This document shows positions 16,138 to 23,652 of a stretch of 34,405 nt of DNA, piece by piece. Each line of letters begins with the position of its first letter. The first letter of the stretch is position 1. The notes beneath the pieces are model-generated. The model was not told where the DNA came from and did no database searches. It saw nothing but the letters and a program-made list of their open reading frames with translations. The position numbers and the translations under genes are program-made. Location: the NCBI RefSeq assembly GCF_007714205.1, contig NZ_VMQU01000054.1, forward strand, positions 1-34,405, in the 5' to 3' direction. The DNA comes from Mycobacterium helveticum (lineage in GTDB: Bacteria > Actinomycetota > Actinomycetes > Mycobacteriales > Mycobacteriaceae).

Positions 16138-16617
16138 CTATGGCCCCCAGATGAGGAGATCCTCCATGCCGTTGTTCATCGTGACGGTGTTCGGCGCCGG
16201 GCCCGTGACGTCGAAGTGGATCTTGCCGGCCGATTGTGCGCCTTCGGGGATCGTGGCCCCGCTGATGTTGGTGGGGCTCGCGACGAACCACAGCACCCGG
16301 TAGGCGGCCTCGTTGGGGGCGACGGCGTTGAACTGCGATATGGCCGGGGTGACGCTGCCCTGGATCGCCCGGACGGTGACCGTGGCCTCCCACAGCTTGC
16401 CGGCCGGGATGTATCCCGGCGTCTCGTCGGTGCTGGGCTGCAGGTCGCCGACCTTGTAGGCCAGCACCACCTGGCCGACGGTGTCGGTCATCGTCAGCTC
16501 GCTGCCGAGCTTGCCGACGATCGGATAAGCCGCCGCGACGGTGGGCGCAACGACGATTCCGGCCGTCGCCAGGACCGTGGCCGCCACCGCCGTCACTATC
16601 AGCGAGATGACCTTCAC
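16138..16617 (-). CDS. mpt63: Secreted immunogenic protein MPT63
   Basis: This is a 159-residue precursor of the same length as M. tuberculosis MPT63 (Rv1926c) and highly similar to it (YPIVGKLGSELTMTDTVGQV, SGATIP-G-QS-GKI-FDVTGP, MNNGMEDLLIW). It has a Sec signal peptide of about 30 residues ending in AAA before Tyr31. The mature part is a small immunoglobulin-like beta sandwich of unknown function, secreted to the medium. I chose the GTG at 16617 because GGGAGGAC lies about 5 bases upstream; a longer in-frame ATG at 16644 would place basic residues and a Pro before the signal peptide and has no such site. It converges on pimC. Confidence 0.93.
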   Translation of the reverse strand: MKVISLIVTAVAATVLATAGIVVAPTVAAAYPIVGKLGSELTMTDTVGQVVLAYKVGDLQPSTDETPGYIPAGKLWEATVTVRAIQGSVTPAISQFNAVAPNEAAYRVLWFVASPTNISGATIPEGAQSAGKIHFDVTGPAPNTVTMNNGMEDLLIWGP

Positions 16618-16738
16618 TGGTGTCCTCCCAACTCGTGCGAACAACCGAAATGGTCGGCGGGCAGCCGACTCCGGGAGCCTGATTCTGTCCGCCGGGTGGT
16701 CGTGCCGGTAGAGCCGTTCGGCCCGACAACCGTGGGAC

Positions 16739-17449
16739 CTAAGTCGGTCCGTGGTTTCGGGGCGGCGCGGCGACCAGCGCCGCGACCTGGGCGCGCGAGA
16801 GTGTGGCCACGCTTCCGTCGGGCAGCCCCAGGATGCGGTCCGCGGCCAGCCCGTGCAGCCGGAACCGGGTTGTCAGGGCGTCGATCGCCCGCTCCCGCGC
16901 GGGCTCGTCGCAGGCCTGCAGCACGGCCAGCACCTTCGAGTTCGTCCGTGCGGCAAGGCCATAGATCAGGTCGGCGGCCCCCTCGGGATCGAAGGTGTCG
17001 AAGACGCCCACCGCGACCCCGTCGGCGACCAGTCGCGTCAGCAGCGGCAGGAACAGCGCTTCGTCGGCGGCCAGGATGCGTGCGTACAGGTGGGCGTTGT
17101 CCGGGCGCAGCAGCGACGCCATCGCGGCCAGTTGCTCCGGTGCCCCCATGCGCATCTTGACGTCGAAACCGGCCCGTAGCACGGAGTTGAGCCGGGCCAG
17201 CGCGTCGCCCGCGCACCCCGCGGCGGCCTCGACCGCGGCGAAAGCCGCCCGCGCGCTGCGTTCGGCCAGCGCCGCGATCAGCGCATCCTTCGACGGGAAC
17301 CAGTGGTAGAACGCCCCTTTGGAGACCCCGGCGTCGGCGATCAGACCGTTGAGGCTGACGTTGTCGTATCCGCGCCGCAGGAACAGCCCCGCCGCCCGGT
17401 CGAGCAGCTCGGCCCGGCGGATGTCGGGGTGCTTAACGACCCGCGGCAC
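16739..17449 (-). CDS. TetR-family transcriptional regulator
   Basis: This is a 236-residue TetR repressor. The N-terminal helix-turn-helix is clear at about residues 10-57 (RAAGLFLRRGYDNVSLNGLIADAGVSKGAFYHWFPSKDAL). The C-terminal part is a helical ligand-binding domain with no recognisable effector signature. Its GTG start at 17449 lies inside the 3' end of the upstream membrane-protein gene (17-base overlap), so the two are translated from one transcript. Two palindromes at 17905-17939, ahead of that operon and of the divergent sseB gene, are the natural operators of this protein. Autorepression together with control of the membrane protein and sseB is therefore likely. The inducer is unknown. 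Confidence 0.92.
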   Translation of the reverse strand: MPRVVKHPDIRRAELLDRAAGLFLRRGYDNVSLNGLIADAGVSKGAFYHWFPSKDALIAALAERSARAAFAAVEAAAGCAGDALARLNSVLRAGFDVKMRMGAPEQLAAMASLLRPDNAHLYARILAADEALFLPLLTRLVADGVAVGVFDTFDPEGAADLIYGLAARTNSKVLAVLQACDEPARERAIDALTTRFRLHGLAADRILGLPDGSVATLSRAQVAALVAAPPRNHGPT

Positions 17450-17873
17450 GCGCGCGATCCTCGGGCCTCCAGCCGACGTAGGTCAGATACAGGCCGGCCG
17501 CCCCCAGGCCGAGGAACAACGCCCAAATGAACGCGGTCGCCCCGGCGCCGTAGAGGGCGTTGCCGGCGGCGTCGTAGGCGCCGGGAACGGTCAGCAGCAG
17601 CACCCCGCGTATCGCCAGGAACCAGCCCAGCGTCGAGACGATGATCGCCGCGGGGCCGCGCCAGTACTGGTGGAACGCGATGACCACCAGACCGAACAAC
17701 ACCAGGATCGCGCCGAACAGCCACGGCCACATCGGGTTTGCCTGAAACTCGGTGAACAGCGTGCGCATGTCCGAGCCGCGCACCGCGACCGTGGTCGGCA
17801 CCAGGGTGAACCAGGGCCCCAGCACGCGGGCGAACATGCGGGTGCGGATCCGCGACTGCTCCGGTGTGCTCAC
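17433..17873 (-). CDS. Small polytopic membrane protein co-transcribed with TetR
   Basis: This is a 146-residue protein with about three to four hydrophobic helices (WPWLFGAILVLFGLVVIAF, AAIIVSTLGWFLAIRGVLLL, FIWALFLGLGAAGLYLTYVGW). It does not match a family I can name. It begins at GTG 17873 with a strong GGAGGGAG 7 bases upstream. It is the first gene of a two-gene operon with the TetR regulator, whose start overlaps its end. Pairs of a TetR regulator and a small membrane protein often respond to a membrane-active compound, but that is only an analogy here. Confidence 0.8.
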   Translation of the reverse strand: MSTPEQSRIRTRMFARVLGPWFTLVPTTVAVRGSDMRTLFTEFQANPMWPWLFGAILVLFGLVVIAFHQYWRGPAAIIVSTLGWFLAIRGVLLLTVPGAYDAAGNALYGAGATAFIWALFLGLGAAGLYLTYVGWRPEDRARAAGR

Positions 17874-17904
17874 TGCTCTCCCTCCAGGATCGCCGTCGAT
17901 GCTA

Positions 17905-17921
17905 ACCGACCAATGGTCGGT
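17905..17921. promoter_or_regulatory. TetR operator 1
   Basis: The sequence ACCGACCA-A-TGGTCGGT is a perfect 17-base palindrome around a central base. It lies 32 bases before the membrane-protein start codon. A TAGCAT element (17899-17904, minus strand) that could be a -10 box of the TetR operon directly abuts it, so binding would block that promoter. Confidence 0.75.
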
Positions 17922-17926
17922 ATGCC

Positions 17927-17939
17927 AGACCACTGGTCT
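17927..17939. promoter_or_regulatory. TetR operator 2
   Basis: AGACCA-C-TGGTCT is a perfect 13-base palindrome that shares the GACCA-N-TGGTC core with operator 1. The two centres are 20 bases apart, close to two helical turns, so two dimers could bind on the same DNA face. It lies upstream of a TAGGCT element (17955-17960) that may serve sseB. Confidence 0.7.
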
Positions 17940-17987
17940 ACTCGGCGCGCCGCTAGGCTCTGTCCGAGGCAACGAGGAGGTGACCGC

Positions 17988-18836
17988 GTGGAGGCACGCG
18001 ACCGGGTGCTGATCGCCGTCACCGAACTCGCCGCCCTCATCGCGGCCGGCGAACCGCTGACCGTCCTGGACGTGCGGTGGCGACTCGACGAGCCCGACGG
18101 CCGGGCGGCCTACGGGCGGGGTCACCTGCCGGGCGCGGTGTATGTGTCCCTCGAAGAGGAACTCAGCGACCACGCCGTCACCGGCCGCGGCCGACACCCC
18201 CTGCCATCGGGCCGCGACCTGGAAGCGGCCGCGCGCCGGTGGGGCGTCCGGCACGATGACGCGGTCGTGGTGTACGACGACTGGAATCGAGCGGGCTCCG
18301 CGCGGGCGTGGTGGGTGCTGACGGCGGCCGGGCTCGCCGACGTCCGCATCCTCGACGGCGGGCTCGCCGCATGGCGGTCGGCCGGACACCCCCTCGACGG
18401 CGGCCACGTCGCCCCGCGTGCCGGGAATGTGACTGTGCCACATGATGATCTGCATTCCGGTCGCCAACCCACGTTGACCGCCGAGCAGTCCGGCTTGGGG
18501 GGCGTGACCCTGCTGGACGCGCGGGCGCCGGAACGTTTCCGCGGCGACGTCGAACCGCTCGACCCGGTCGCCGGTCACATCCCGGGCGCAAAGAACCTGC
18601 CCAGCGGCGACGTCCTGTCGGCCGACGGCACGTTCCTCGGCGACGAGGCGCTGCGCCGACTGTTGTCCGACCGCGGCATCGACGGCGAGGTGGGCGTCTA
18701 TTGCGGTTCGGGCATCACCGCCACGATCACGATCGCGGCGCTCGCCGCGACGGGCCGCCGGGCCGCGCTGTATCCGGGGTCGTGGTCGGAGTGGAGTTCG
18801 GATCCGACCCGCGCCGTCAGCCACGGTCCCGAATAG
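17988..18836 (+). CDS. sseB: Thiosulfate/3-mercaptopyruvate sulfurtransferase (rhodanese), SseB-like
   Basis: This is a 282-residue tandem rhodanese. The N-terminal domain (about 1-135) is the inactive copy, and the C-terminal domain carries the catalytic Cys239 in the loop CGSGITA, typical of actinobacterial sulfurtransferases. The DVRWRLDEPDGRAAYGRGHLPGAV and VVYDDWNRAGSARAWW segments match M. tuberculosis SseB (Rv2291). The enzyme transfers sulfane sulfur from thiosulfate or 3-mercaptopyruvate to an acceptor in the cytosol. It starts at GTG 17988 with GAGGAGG 7 bases upstream. It is divergent from the TetR operon and shares its operators, so repression by that TetR is likely. The hydrolase gene follows after 26 bases on the same strand. 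Confidence 0.93.
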   Translation: MEARDRVLIAVTELAALIAAGEPLTVLDVRWRLDEPDGRAAYGRGHLPGAVYVSLEEELSDHAVTGRGRHPLPSGRDLEAAARRWGVRHDDAVVVYDDWNRAGSARAWWVLTAAGLADVRILDGGLAAWRSAGHPLDGGHVAPRAGNVTVPHDDLHSGRQPTLTAEQSGLGGVTLLDARAPERFRGDVEPLDPVAGHIPGAKNLPSGDVLSADGTFLGDEALRRLLSDRGIDGEVGVYCGSGITATITIAALAATGRRAALYPGSWSEWSSDPTRAVSHGPE

Positions 18837-18862
18837 GCCTCCCCGCCAATAGGATCAGCCTG

Positions 18863-19687
18863 ATGCTCGAGGTGATCGACAAGGGGCCCCGCCGCGAATC
18901 GCGGCGGGCGCCGGTGCTGTTCGTGCACGGTGCCTGGCACGGCGCCTGGTGCTGGGACGAGCATTTCCTGGACTTCTTCGCGCAGCGGGGTTACCGGTCG
19001 CTGGCCGTGAGCCTGCGCGGCCACGGAAAAAGCCACGCGCCCAAGCCCATGCAGTTCTGTTCGATCGCCGACTTCGTGGATGACATCGACTCGGTGGCCA
19101 AAACGCTGCCCCGGCCACCGGTGGTCGTGGGGCACTCCATGGGCGGGTTCGTCGTGCAGAAGTATCTGGAGTCCCACGCGGCGCCGGCCGCCGCGCTGCT
19201 CGCCTCGGTACCGCCGCGCGGGATCGCCGGCTTCCTGCTGCGCAGGTTCCGGCGCCACCCGTGGCTCACCGCGGGCAGCCTGGCCATCACCAAGTCGTTG
19301 CGCAGCGTCGGGGGGACGCCCGGCCTGGCCCGCGAAACCTTCTTCTCGGCGTGCACCGCCGAGGCCGACGTGGCGCGCTACACCGCCCGGCTCGACGAGG
19401 AATACGTCGGTAAGCACATCGTGGACATGCTGTGGCTGAACCTGCCCCGGCCTCAACTCGTCTCGACCCCGGTGTTGGTGCTGGGCGCCGCGGACGACGT
19501 GTGTTTCACGCCGGCCGAAGCCCGTGCGACCGCGGCCGCCTACGGCACCCGAGCGGAGATCTTCCCCCGGATGGGCCATGACATGATGCTCGAGCCGGCC
19601 TGGGCCGGCGTGGCCGAACGCATCCACGCATGGCTGGAGGCCGTGCCGCACGGACCGGAAGGAAAGCCCGATGACAGGCCGGCTTGA
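18863..19687 (+). CDS. Alpha/beta hydrolase
   Basis: This is a 274-residue alpha/beta hydrolase. HGAWHGAW at 22-29 is the oxyanion region, Ser92 is the nucleophile in GHSMGG, Asp211 or Asp212 is the likely acid (GAADDVCFTP) and His239 the base (MGHDMM). The lid region around 120-150 is basic. It resembles the lysophospholipase/esterase group, but no substrate can be assigned. Its 3' end overlaps the SDR gene by 17 bases, and further overlapping genes follow, so it is the first member of a translationally coupled catabolic-looking operon, perhaps started from the sseB promoter. No strong ribosome-binding site precedes the ATG at 18863. Confidence 0.88.
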   Translation: MLEVIDKGPRRESRRAPVLFVHGAWHGAWCWDEHFLDFFAQRGYRSLAVSLRGHGKSHAPKPMQFCSIADFVDDIDSVAKTLPRPPVVVGHSMGGFVVQKYLESHAAPAAALLASVPPRGIAGFLLRRFRRHPWLTAGSLAITKSLRSVGGTPGLARETFFSACTAEADVARYTARLDEEYVGKHIVDMLWLNLPRPQLVSTPVLVLGAADDVCFTPAEARATAAAYGTRAEIFPRMGHDMMLEPAWAGVAERIHAWLEAVPHGPEGKPDDRPA

Positions 19688-20453
19688 CGGCAAGGTCGCG
19701 ATCGTCACCGGCGCGAGCACCGGCCTGGGCCCGGTGCTGGGCACGCTGTTCGTCCGCGAGGGCGCCCGGGTGCTGCTGGCGGCGCGCCGCGAGGACCTGA
19801 TCCGCGCCGCCGCGCAGGAGGCCGGTCCCGGCGCGATCGCCATGCGCGCCGACGTGACCGACGAGCGCGACGTCGCGGCCATGGTGTCGCGGGCGGTCGA
19901 GGAGTTCGGGCACGTCGACATCCTGTGCAACAACGCCGCCGCGCCCGGGCAGGACCGCTGGATCTGGGAGCAGACTCTGGAGAACTGGAACGCCACGATC
20001 GCCATCGACGTCACCGCGGCGATGCTGTGCACCCGCGAAGTGCTCAACCAGTCGATGCTGCAACGCCGCAGCGGCGTGATCCTGAACTTCTCCTCCACCG
20101 CCGGCTACACCGGCGTCGTGCGCAAGAGCCACTACGTCACCGCCAAGGCGTCGCTGCGGGCGTTCACCAAATCGGTCGCGCTCGAGGTCGGCTCGTATGG
20201 CATCCGCTGCAGCTGCATCGTGCCCGGCTCCATCGACACCGAGCTGTGGCGCAACTGGGTGCGGCGCAGCGCCGACGAGCAGGGCGTCGACTTCGCGACG
20301 CAGCGCGCGAGAATCCTCAAAAGCGTTGCGCTGCATGATATCTCCTCGGCCAAGGACGTCGCCAACCTGGCGTTGTTCCTGGCCGGCGACGAGAGCAGAA
20401 CCATAACGGGCCAATCGATCCCCGTCGATGCCGGAGGGTACCTGCAGGGATGA
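19671..20453 (+). CDS. Short-chain dehydrogenase/reductase
   Basis: This is a 260-residue classical SDR with an NAD(P)-binding TGASTGLG at 13-20, Asp61 in RADVTD, NNAA at 87-90, a catalytic Ser at 141 or 142, and the Tyr155-x3-Lys159 pair (YVTAK). The C-terminus ends IPVDAGGYLQ, as in 3-oxoacyl-ACP-reductase-like members. It oxidises or reduces a hydroxyl or keto group on an unknown substrate. GGAAGG lies about 8 bases before the ATG at 19671, inside the preceding hydrolase gene. The ATGA overlap with the following LLM gene ties the two together in translation. Confidence 0.94.
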   Translation: MTGRLDGKVAIVTGASTGLGPVLGTLFVREGARVLLAARREDLIRAAAQEAGPGAIAMRADVTDERDVAAMVSRAVEEFGHVDILCNNAAAPGQDRWIWEQTLENWNATIAIDVTAAMLCTREVLNQSMLQRRSGVILNFSSTAGYTGVVRKSHYVTAKASLRAFTKSVALEVGSYGIRCSCIVPGSIDTELWRNWVRRSADEQGVDFATQRARILKSVALHDISSAKDVANLALFLAGDESRTITGQSIPVDAGGYLQG

Positions 20454-21316
20454 GCACCGAACCCGTGCGGCTGTCGGTGGCCACACCGGTGGTGACCATG
20501 CTCCCCCGGATCAGCGGTGACTGGGAAAGCGACGCCTCCATCGACGACCTGGCCCGCATCGCCGAAGCCGCGGACCGCCTCGGCTACCACCACCTCACCT
20601 GCAGCGAGCACATTGCCCTGCCCGCCGCCGAAAAGGGCCGCCGCGGCACCCGGTACTGGGACCCGCTGGCCACGTTCGGATACCTCGCCGCACACACGCG
20701 GCGAATCCGGTTGGCCACCAACGTGTTGGTCCTCGGATACCACCATCCCCTGGAGATCGCCAAGCGCTACGGGACGCTGGACAAAATCAGCAACGGCAGG
20801 CTCATCCTCGGCGTGGGCGTCGGCAGCCTGCAAGCGGAGTTCGACCTCCTCGGCGCGCCCTTCGCCGACCGCGGGGCCCGCGCCGACGACGCGCTGCGCG
20901 CGTTGCGGGCCGCACTGTCGACCACCGAACCCGCCTACCACGGCGAGTTCTACGCGTTCGACGGTGTGGTCGTGGACCCGTGCGCGGTGCAGGAGCGGGT
21001 ACCGATCTGGATCGGTGGGCGCACGCTGCGCTCGCTGCGCCGGGCGGTCACCCTGGCCGACGGCTGGGCGCCGTTCAACGTGAGCCTGCACCAGGCCCGA
21101 GACTGGCTGCGCCGCTTCGAGTTACCCCCGGGGTTCGAGGTCGTGCTGCCCCCGCCGGCGCTGCTGGACCCGATCGGCGGGCCCGAACGCACCCGCGCGC
21201 TGCTCGGGGAGACCGCCGCGCACGGCGCCACCATCGTCAGCGCCGTGTTCGCCCATCGCTCGCTGGCGCACTACCTGGACGCCCTGCAGGCGCTGGCCGA
21301 GCTGGGTGCGCCGTGA
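20450..21316 (+). CDS. LLM-class flavin/F420-dependent oxidoreductase
   Basis: This is a 288-residue luciferase-like TIM-barrel oxidoreductase. Typical features are EAADRLGYHHLTCSEH (39-54), the TRRIRLATNVLVLGYHHPLEIAKRYGTLDKISNGRLILGVGVG block (about 82-125) and a C-terminal PIWIGG segment. Mycobacteria use many of these with coenzyme F420, and the block just named is common in F420 members, but cofactor choice cannot be proved here. It starts with ATGA overlapping the SDR stop and ends with GTGA overlapping the next gene, so it sits in the middle of a coupled operon. The combination hydrolase, SDR and LLM suggests degradation or modification of a lipophilic compound. Confidence 0.93.
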   Translation: MSTEPVRLSVATPVVTMLPRISGDWESDASIDDLARIAEAADRLGYHHLTCSEHIALPAAEKGRRGTRYWDPLATFGYLAAHTRRIRLATNVLVLGYHHPLEIAKRYGTLDKISNGRLILGVGVGSLQAEFDLLGAPFADRGARADDALRALRAALSTTEPAYHGEFYAFDGVVVDPCAVQERVPIWIGGRTLRSLRRAVTLADGWAPFNVSLHQARDWLRRFELPPGFEVVLPPPALLDPIGGPERTRALLGETAAHGATIVSAVFAHRSLAHYLDALQALAELGAP

Positions 21317-22044
21317 ACCGGGTCAAGGCAGGGTTTTTCAGCTTCACCGCCGCCGCGCCGCCCGACGACGACGGCAGCTACCTGCGCTGGCACCTGCTCG
21401 ACCACATGCCCGAGCAATACCAGCTTCCCGGGATCGTGCACGGGTTGCGCTGGATCGCCGACGGCGACTACCCGGGCCACCGGCTGGCGGCGCGCGGGGC
21501 GCTGAGCGAGCTGGGCAACGTCGTGCACTACCTGGTCGGCGACCCCGTCGAGCAGACCTTCGACGACTTCGTCGCGCTGGGCCGCGCGCTGCGGGAGAAC
21601 GGCCGTTTTCCCGTGGTCCGGCCGTCACTGCAGCTGGCCGGGCTGCGGCTCCTGCAATGGCATGCCGCCCCGCACGCGCTCGTCTCCGACGTGGTCGTGC
21701 CTTTCCGGCCGCACCGCGGCGTCGTGCTGATCGTCGAAGAACCCACCGGCGGCCGGCCCGACGCGTGGCTGCAATGGCTGCACACCGAACACCATCCGGC
21801 GCTGCTCGCCACGCCCGGCACCGTCGGCGCCTGGACGTTCGGGACCGGCACCGGCTGGAGCCACCTGCCACGGGGCTGGCACCCGGGACCCCAGTACGTC
21901 ACCGTCGTCTACCTCGACCGCGACCCCCTGGCCACCACCGACGCCCTGGCCCCGCTCGTCGAACAGCGCTGGCGATCCTCGGCCGTGCGGCCCGTCTTCG
22001 CCGGGCCGCTGCGAACCATGATCGGGTGGGAAGCCTGGCCGTGA
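21313..22044 (+). CDS. Two-domain EthD-like (dimeric alpha/beta barrel) protein of unknown function
   Basis: This is a 243-residue protein with no family I can name firmly. Two halves have a similar pattern: LRWHLLDHMPEQYQLPGIVHGLRW near residues 24-47 and LQWLHTEHHPALLATPGTVGAWTF near 154-177. Both match the W-x-x-x-H-x-P-x-x-x-x-x-P-G pattern seen in EthD and related ferredoxin-like barrel proteins. A tandem fusion would supply both halves of the barrel in one chain. EthD-like proteins are often small accessory or detoxifying partners of oxidoreductases. The GTG start overlaps the LLM stop by four bases, and it is the last gene of the operon. The function is not assigned. Confidence 0.72.
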   Translation: MNRVKAGFFSFTAAAPPDDDGSYLRWHLLDHMPEQYQLPGIVHGLRWIADGDYPGHRLAARGALSELGNVVHYLVGDPVEQTFDDFVALGRALRENGRFPVVRPSLQLAGLRLLQWHAAPHALVSDVVVPFRPHRGVVLIVEEPTGGRPDAWLQWLHTEHHPALLATPGTVGAWTFGTGTGWSHLPRGWHPGPQYVTVVYLDRDPLATTDALAPLVEQRWRSSAVRPVFAGPLRTMIGWEAWP

Positions 22045-22069
22045 GTCTGCGGGCGCCCCGGCGGGGCCT

Positions 22070-22075
22070 TATAGT
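22070..22075 (+). promoter_or_regulatory. Probable -10 box of the LpqH-like gene
   Basis: TATAGT at 22070-22075 is a good mycobacterial -10 box, placed to start a transcript about 25 bases before the ATG at 22105. No convincing -35 box lies at the right distance. AGAGGAAG at 22092-22099 is the ribosome-binding site. Confidence 0.4.
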
Positions 22076-22104
22076 CCTCCTGGCAGTCGAGCAGAGGAAG
22101 ACAG

Positions 22105-22626
22105 ATGCGGCGGAGGGTTCCCGCGGTTGCCGGGATCGGCGTGGCCGTGGTGGCGACGAGCCTCGCCGCCTGCAGCAGCGGCGGCGACCGCCACGCCGCC
22201 GGCCCCGGTCCCAGTCCCGCTCCGGTGAGCACCACCACCGTGATGATCGGCGGGACCACGCACTCGATGATGGCGCCGGTGGACTGCACCACCACGGCGG
22301 CGCAACGCGGCGCGACGCCCCCGGAGTCGGGCGATCTCACCACACGCATCGCCGTTCACGATGATTCGTCCTCGGTGCGGCTGACCCTGTCCGACGAAAA
22401 GCCGCCGAGCGTCGACGCCTTCGCCATCTCACTGAAGGCGGACGACGGCCGCTACCAGTTGCCGTATCAGGCGCCGCAGTCACCGATCCAGGTCCAGGCG
22501 ACCAAGGACGGCACGAGCTACACGGTGACGGGCACGGGTCAGGCGACGACACCGGATCAAAGCGGCACGCGCCAGGTGACATTCGGCATCCACGTGACCT
22601 GCCCGCAGGCGTGGGGGCACGGGTAG
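22105..22626 (+). CDS. LpqH (19 kDa antigen)-family lipoprotein
   Basis: This is a 173-residue lipoprotein with a basic N-terminus, a hydrophobic stretch and a lipobox LAAC, so Cys23 is the lipidated residue. A Ser/Pro/Thr-rich linker follows. The domain has one Cys near the start (Cys61, PVDC) and one near the end (Cys166, HVTC), probably forming a disulfide as in LpqH. The ATKDGTSYTVTGTGQATTP and FGIHVTC segments match the LpqH family pattern. Members are surface-exposed lipoproteins that signal through TLR2; their physiological role is unclear. The gene has its own likely promoter, and the next gene starts 36 bases after it on the same strand. Confidence 0.88.
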   Translation: MRRRVPAVAGIGVAVVATSLAACSSGGDRHAAGPGPSPAPVSTTTVMIGGTTHSMMAPVDCTTTAAQRGATPPESGDLTTRIAVHDDSSSVRLTLSDEKPPSVDAFAISLKADDGRYQLPYQAPQSPIQVQATKDGTSYTVTGTGQATTPDQSGTRQVTFGIHVTCPQAWGHG

Positions 22627-22662
22627 TTGTCCAACCACCGTCGCCTCTGAGATGCTGGCACC

Positions 22663-23652
22663 TTGGACATCTTCGCGCAGTGGCAGAAGGACAGCACGCA
22701 GCTTCGTTGGCGCTCGACCACGGCGGCCAACAACGGAACCGAGGTGTCGGTGTTCAGCCGCCGGTGCGGAACGCCCGGTGCGCCCGCGCTGGTGCTGGTG
22801 CACGGCTTCCCGACGTCGAGCATCGACTACTACGCCCTGTCACAAGAGCTGAGTGCGGAGTTCGACATCCACGTCCTGGACTTCCCGGGCTACGGGCTGT
22901 CCGACAAACCACCCGAGCCCTACGTGTACTCGCTGTACGACGACGCACGCCTGCTCGTCGACGCGATCACCCGGGTGTGGGGGCTGACCGAGTACCGCAT
23001 GCTCGCCCACGACCGCGGCAGCAGCGTCGCCATGATCGCCGTCGGCATGCTGGCGGACCAGGACCCGCCGGCGCCGCCCGTCGACCTGTTCCTCACCAAC
23101 GCCAACATCTACCTCCCGCTTTCCAACCTCACCTCGTTCCAGACCGCGCTGCTCGACCCCGAGACCGCGCGCGACACCGCAGCCGCGGTCACCCCGGAGA
23201 TGCTGGCGACGGGCATGGGGGCAGGCACCTTCATGCCCCGGCGCACCCTGGAGGACCCCGAGATCGCCGCATTGGCCAAGTGTTTCGCCCACAACGACGG
23301 GGTTCGGGTACTGCCCGACACCATCAAGTACCTGCACGAGCGCACCGCCGACGAAACCGGTTGGCTGGAAGCGCTTTCCACCAGCCCCGTCAACACCACG
23401 CTGGCGTGGGGGCTGCACGACAGCATCGCGCCCCTGCGCGTGCCCAACCACGTCTGGCAGGCGTATCTGAAGAACAAGCCGGGCCGCAACCGCTACTGGG
23501 TGGTTCCCCACGCCGATCACTACCTGCAGTGCGACGCGCCCGGGCAACTGGCCCAGATCGTCCGGCTCACCGCCCAGGGCGTGGACCTGCCGCTGCAGAC
23601 GCTCGGCGATGAGCCCGACGGCGCGGTGCTGATCGACAAGACCACCGTCTAA
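22663..23652 (+). CDS. Alpha/beta hydrolase, haloalkane dehalogenase/epoxide hydrolase-like
   Basis: This is a 329-residue hydrolase. HGFPTSS at 47-53 is the oxyanion region. The nucleophile position is Asp117 in AHDRGS, so the nucleophile is Asp as in epoxide hydrolases and dehalogenases rather than Ser. Asp253 is the likely acid and His286 (ADHYLQCDAP) the base. A Trp next to the nucleophile, found in haloalkane dehalogenases, is replaced by Arg118, so epoxide hydrolase or another C-X bond hydrolase is more likely than a dehalogenase. The best start is TTG at 22663; no in-frame ATG lies near it and the ribosome-binding site is weak. Its stop TAA overlaps the stop of the convergent P450 gene. 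Confidence 0.85.
   Translation: MDIFAQWQKDSTQLRWRSTTAANNGTEVSVFSRRCGTPGAPALVLVHGFPTSSIDYYALSQELSAEFDIHVLDFPGYGLSDKPPEPYVYSLYDDARLLVDAITRVWGLTEYRMLAHDRGSSVAMIAVGMLADQDPPAPPVDLFLTNANIYLPLSNLTSFQTALLDPETARDTAAAVTPEMLATGMGAGTFMPRRTLEDPEIAALAKCFAHNDGVRVLPDTIKYLHERTADETGWLEALSTSPVNTTLAWGLHDSIAPLRVPNHVWQAYLKNKPGRNRYWVVPHADHYLQCDAPGQLAQIVRLTAQGVDLPLQTLGDEPDGAVLIDKTTV

Noticed and set aside
22045..22068. CCCCG-G-CGGGG hairpin as a terminator after the EthD-like gene
   Set aside because: The stem is only five pairs with a one-base loop and no T-run; it also lies directly next to a probable promoter.
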